A stretch of 9,719 nucleotides of DNA, from NCBI GenBank assembly GCA_944389985.1, contig CALXON010000186.1:1-9719 (forward strand). The letters run 5' to 3'. Below, one piece after another: positions 7,366 to 9,719 of this stretch (position 1 is its first letter; each line of letters begins with the position of its first letter). The position numbers and the translations under genes were made by a program. The notes below the pieces were generated by a model. The model saw only the letters and a program-made list of their open reading frames with translations. It was not told the DNA's origin and ran no database searches. The DNA comes from an uncultured Spirochaetaceae bacterium. Its GTDB lineage: Bacteria > Spirochaetota > Spirochaetia > Sphaerochaetales > Sphaerochaetaceae.

Positions 7366-7392
7366 GGCACCGGCAACCCCGGTGCCTTTCTT
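7366..7392 (+). terminator. Intrinsic terminator of cstA
   Basis: GGCACCGG (7366-7373) and CCGGTGCC (7379-7386) form a perfect 8-bp GC-rich stem with a 5-nt loop, followed by TTTCTT. It begins 22 nt after the cstA stop codon. Confidence 0.85.
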
Positions 7393-7421
7393 ATCAGAAC
7401 AGCCCCTGAATGGGTATCAGT

Positions 7422-7433
7422 ATCATGAAGCCT
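7422..7433 (+). repeat. Left copy of 12-bp direct repeat flanking the toxin-antitoxin module
   Basis: ATCATGAAGCCT occurs here and, identically, at 8095-8106. This copy lies 29 nt after the cstA terminator and just before the antitoxin promoter. The two copies bracket the phd-doc pair. This may be a duplicated insertion site or a coincidence. Confidence 0.5.
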
Positions 7434-7447
7434 CTTTTAGACCTTCA

Positions 7448-7476
7448 TTGATTATAGCTACTTTATTAGCTATAAT
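7448..7476 (+). promoter_or_regulatory. phd-doc promoter with overlapping palindromic operator
   Basis: TTGATT (7448-7453) and a consensus TATAAT (7471-7476) are separated by exactly 17 nt. A perfect 10-bp inverted repeat, ATTATAGCTA (7451-7460) and TAGCTATAAT (7467-7476), with a 6-nt spacer, covers the end of the -35 and all of the -10. This is the expected design of an autoregulated Phd/YefM operon, where the antitoxin or antitoxin-toxin complex blocks its own promoter. Transcription would begin near 7483, inside the ribosome binding site, giving a leader of only about nine bases. Confidence 0.8.
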
Positions 7477-7491
7477 ATTATGGAGGATGAA

Positions 7492-7734
7492 ATGAAAATA
7501 GACACGAACGAAATCATCTCAATAAGTGCTGCAAATCAGAATTTCTCAAATGTCATAAAGATTGCAGATAAACGAGGAAAAGCTGTCATATTCAAGAATA
7601 ATAGACCCAGATATATCCTCATGAATATCGAGGAATCTCCAATCATAGAAATGACAGATGATGAGAAGATCGATTTTGTGGCGGCACGAATCCTTAAAGA
7701 ACATAAAGCTGCATTTCTGGAGCTCGCAAAATGA
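7492..7734 (+). CDS. phd: Phd/YefM-family antitoxin
   Basis: This 80-aa protein has the Phd/YefM layout. The N-terminal DNA-binding and dimerisation part (SISAANQNFSNVIKIADKRG, about residues 10-29) is followed by the strand pair AVIFKNNRPRYILMN. A charged helical C-terminal tail (about 52-80) would bind and block the toxin. The start at 7492 is 5 nt after TGGAGG (7481-7486). An in-frame ATG at 7480 would lie before the predicted transcription start, so it is rejected. The stop overlaps the doc start by four bases (ATGA), so the pair is coupled. The family call rests on pattern and on the Doc partner; the symbol is by context. Confidence 0.8.
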   Translation: MKIDTNEIISISAANQNFSNVIKIADKRGKAVIFKNNRPRYILMNIEESPIIEMTDDEKIDFVAARILKEHKAAFLELAK

Positions 7735-8108
7735 TCAGATTCTCTGACGATAAGATCAAGCTTCTTTATAAGATGATGGTGGAAGAGACAGGAGGCTCAT
7801 TCGGAATCAGGGATGAGCATCTGCTTGATTCTGCATTAAATGGGATCTTTCAGACATTTGATGGGAAAGAGCTATACCCGACAAAGGAAGAAAAAGGTGC
7901 CATGCTGGGATACTCCCTAATATCCAACCATGCTTTCGTCGATGGCAATAAGCGGATAGGAGTATATGTCATGCTCACTTTCCTTGAGGTGAATGGAATC
8001 AGGATTGAATGCACAGATAACGAACTGATAGAACTTGGTCTCGGAGTTGCAGCAGGAAAGATCAGATACGAAGAGCTTCTTGACTGGATTCTCAATCATG
8101 AAGCCTGA
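7731..8108 (+). CDS. doc: Doc-type Fic-domain toxin
   Basis: This 125-aa protein has the short Doc version of the Fic motif, HAFVDGNKR (residues 67-75), with His67, Phe69, Asp71, Asn73, Lys74 and Arg75. The Lys-Arg in place of the Gly-x-Gly-Arg of AMP-transferring Fic enzymes is the Doc hallmark. Phage P1 Doc uses this site to phosphorylate EF-Tu and stop translation. Length matches Doc (about 126 aa). The key residues are all present, so the toxin looks intact. It is translated from an ATGA overlap with the antitoxin. The right copy of the 12-bp repeat runs into its stop codon. Confidence 0.92.
   Translation: MIRFSDDKIKLLYKMMVEETGGSFGIRDEHLLDSALNGIFQTFDGKELYPTKEEKGAMLGYSLISNHAFVDGNKRIGVYVMLTFLEVNGIRIECTDNELIELGLGVAAGKIRYEELLDWILNHEA
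8095..8106 (+). repeat. Right copy of 12-bp direct repeat flanking the toxin-antitoxin module
   Basis: ATCATGAAGCCT, identical to 7422-7433. It encodes the last residues of Doc (His-Glu-Ala) and the first base of the stop codon. The intervening segment (7434-8094) contains the whole promoter and all but the end of doc. Confidence 0.5.
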
Positions 8109-8212
8109 TTCAGATCTCCAGTCTTGCTGTCATTTATGAAGTCATGTTTTTCATACAGCTCCATGAGATCATAAGTACAATCCTAAAAAATGAATGATGT
8201 CTGCATCCCTGA

Positions 8213-8854
8213 TCATCTCTTGTTGATTTCCTTCATTGTCTCTGACGCCCACTCAAGCAAGATGAATGCATCATTTTCTGTATCAGGATTCTGAGCATCA
8301 ATGATCATCTTCTCTTCTTCATTTGCAATGGAAGAAAGCTCTCGGAAAGCTGGTACATAGACACCGGACTGAAGATAGTGTTTCATCCTTATCGTGAATC
8401 TTGCACTCTTGTATAGTTCAGGAAGAACCGACCAGTCTCTTGCATGAAGAATGTTGTGAGAGGAAGCATGATAGATTGCACAGCCTCCCTGTTGTACGGC
8501 CCGTTTGATATCATCCATGGTTATCTGGGGACAAAGCTCTGCAAGATCTCTATAGACTGGCTTTGTATCAAGGATCAGCTGTGCCCTGTCAGCGCTTTCC
8601 CAGGCTTTGAGTTCATCTATGGAAGAGACAAAACCACAGAGGATATCTTTCTCATCAAGTGTATCGATATAAGCCCTGTATCTCAGAAGTTCATCTTTCC
8701 CGCACTGTCTGAGGATTATCACTGGATCGATATCACTGGTTTCCTTTGCTTCTCCACTGCCATAGCTGCCCTGAAGCCCAAGAAACAGAAGGTTATCCCA
8801 GAAAATGCGGAGGAGATTCTCCTTGAAAGATTCTATGAATACGTTGATGTCCAT
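8213..8854 (-). CDS. Stand-alone nucleotidyltransferase-fold protein
   Basis: This 213-aa protein has the polymerase-beta-type nucleotidyltransferase motif GLQGSYGSGEAKETSDID (residues 26-43), with Gly29-Ser30 and metal-binding Asp41 and Asp43. A candidate third acidic residue is Asp96 in LILDTKPVYRD. The rest (about 110-213) is helical and charged, as in kanamycin-type and MNT-type nucleotidyltransferases. The substrate is unknown. Possibilities are an aminoglycoside-like small molecule, a protein (MNT antitoxins AMPylate HEPN toxins) or tRNA. No HEPN partner gene is visible on either side. Start 8854 was chosen because GGAGGA (8863-8858) precedes it. An in-frame ATG at 8875 lies upstream of that site. 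It is convergent with doc and separated from it by 104 bp without a clear terminator. Confidence 0.75.
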   Translation of the reverse strand: MDINVFIESFKENLLRIFWDNLLFLGLQGSYGSGEAKETSDIDPVIILRQCGKDELLRYRAYIDTLDEKDILCGFVSSIDELKAWESADRAQLILDTKPVYRDLAELCPQITMDDIKRAVQQGGCAIYHASSHNILHARDWSVLPELYKSARFTIRMKHYLQSGVYVPAFRELSSIANEEEKMIIDAQNPDTENDAFILLEWASETMKEINKR

Positions 8855-8875
8855 TTTTCCTCCGGATGAATGCAA

Positions 8876-9582
8876 ACCCTGAAAGATTATAATAAAGCAG
8901 CAAAATCAAACAACAATCCCAATTATAACAAACCTGCTCTTCCAGAAGTATTGCAGGAATACCCTTATCTCATCAGTCTTACCTATCTCAAACGCTTTAA
9001 GAACTCTTGGGGCCCAATATGGATCAGGTGTTATCTATTCTAAATAGATTATCTTGACCAAACTTTCCATATCGGAGCCTCTCTGAAAATTCATTAACAA
9101 GATATCTGAATTTCCACCTTTCTGGGACTTGAATTGATTATCAGCACACTTATGCAATTCTTCGTCGAAAACCTTCTGACAGAAAATGATTCTAGGCAGA
9201 AAGAAATGAATCTTTTTCATATACCCTAGATCAGTTGCACGGATAGTTTAGATGCCAATGTGGAAAACCAGCTCTCTTATGTGATTCTGAATTTCTTTAG
9301 CCACACTAATGGTATTCTCGTTTCATGGTTTGAATTTCGTTTGAGGGTTCAGGTAAAACAGAAATGGTATTATGCCAGCGATCTCTTCATCCAGAAAATT
9401 CCAGTTTTATTATAGCTGAAGCAGAGCACAGGCATTGCCAGTCATCGACAGTATTCATATCCCCACATTCAGAATAAACTTTGATTATTCAGCTTATAAG
9501 AAGCGATACCGATAATCTGTATTTCAAGAAGTCGGGCAATGATTCAGGAAATTTGATAGCATTTCTTTCAGGAGATATGCGA
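8876..9582. other. AT-rich stretch without a convincing gene
   Basis: About 700 bp between the nucleotidyltransferase start and the AraC-type start. Three short open frames are present. One on + at 8870-9043 (57 aa, MQTLKDYNK start) has no ribosome binding site. One on - at 9220-9035 (61 aa, MKKIHFFLP start) has only a weak AGGG at 3 nt. One on + at 9230-9415 (61 codons) has no ATG. None resembles a family I know, and the base composition is lower in GC than in the operons to the left. This looks like intergenic or decayed DNA. The upstream control region of the AraC-type gene and the nucleotidyltransferase promoter should lie at its ends. Confidence 0.5.
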
Positions 9583-9719
9583 ATGCTGGAGCAACTGATT
9601 GAGACAATAGACTATATCGAAGATCATTTACTTGATGATGCCGTCATAGATAACGCCCTTGGTAATATCAGCGTATCAAAGCTGCACTTCAAGAACATCT
9701 TCTTCTTTCTGACAGGAAT
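9583..9719 (+). CDS. AraC-family transcriptional regulator, N-terminal fragment (runs off window)
   Basis: About 45 codons are visible before the right edge. The reading MLEQLIETIDYIEDHLLDD, followed by an SVSKLHFKNIFFFLTG segment, matches the start of AraC regulators whose helix-turn-helix pair comes first (pattern IDYIEEHL...HFQRxFxxxTG), often followed by a GyrI-like ligand-binding domain. The start at 9583 is 8 nt after CAGGAG (9569-9574). ATG 9577 is in the same frame but only 2 nt from that site. The frame stays open upstream to a stop at 9475-9477, so a longer protein cannot be fully excluded. Only the first helix-turn-helix is seen, so target and ligand are unknown. Confidence 0.6.
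   Translation, partial: MLEQLIETIDYIEDHLLDDAVIDNALGNISVSKLHFKNIFFFLTG

Noticed and set aside
8444..8869. 141-codon open frame on the + strand opposite the nucleotidyltransferase
   Set aside because: The opposite strand carries the GSYGSG...SDID motif and a proper ribosome binding site. This frame lacks both.
9035..9220. 61-aa open frame on the - strand (MKKIHFFLP start)
   Set aside because: It has only a weak AGGG three bases before the ATG and resembles no known family. It is not strong enough to list as a gene and is mentioned under the gene-poor stretch.
1..9719. CRISPR array, tRNA or rRNA gene, or insertion sequence
   Set aside because: I saw no regularly spaced repeats, no cloverleaf with a TTC-arm signature, no rRNA-like stretch and no transposase motif.

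Overview
The window looks bacterial. It has a TPP riboswitch with an intrinsic terminator, sigma70-type promoter hexamers, Shine-Dalgarno sites and tightly overlapping operon genes. An ECF-type thiamine/HMP transporter, a CstA-type transporter, an ABC-F ATPase and frequent ATA, AGA/AGG and GGA codons fit an anaerobic, host- or rumen-type bacterium such as a member of the Bacillota or Spirochaetota. I cannot fix the lineage from sequence alone. Positions 1-7343 have mid-range GC and dense, intact genes. From about 7390 onward the DNA becomes more AT-rich and accessory in character.

Region 1 (1-3870) is a TPP-controlled transport operon on the + strand: candidate promoter, TPP aptamer (85-177), terminator (190-229), then ykoE (membrane S component), a THI5/NMT1/ThiY-fold protein without a signal peptide, ykoD (two fused ABC ATPases) and ykoC (T component). 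The genes overlap or nearly touch, so they are probably co-transcribed and translationally coupled. YkoE, YkoD and YkoC together form a complete energy-coupling-factor transporter for thiamine or its pyrimidine moiety (HMP). The ThiY-like gene is the odd member. ECF transporters need no soluble binding protein, and this one cannot carry an export signal because an in-frame stop lies one codon before its ATG.

Region 2 (3871-7392) holds an ABC-F ATPase on the - strand, convergent with the thiamine operon. It is divergent from a cstA-type carbon-starvation transporter (5652-7343), with a 233-bp spacer that carries a strong imperfect hairpin. A clear intrinsic terminator ends cstA.

Region 3 (7393-9719) is accessory. 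A phd-doc type II toxin-antitoxin pair sits behind a promoter overlapped by a perfect 10-bp inverted repeat, and a perfect 12-bp direct repeat flanks the module. Next come a stand-alone nucleotidyltransferase-fold gene on the - strand, about 700 bp without a convincing gene, and the start of an AraC-family regulator that runs off the right edge. The most promising item is the cytoplasmic ThiY/THI5-like protein in the riboswitch operon. It lacks both key HMP-P synthase residues and occupies the place that cytosolic YkoF has in the Bacillus ykoFEDC operon.
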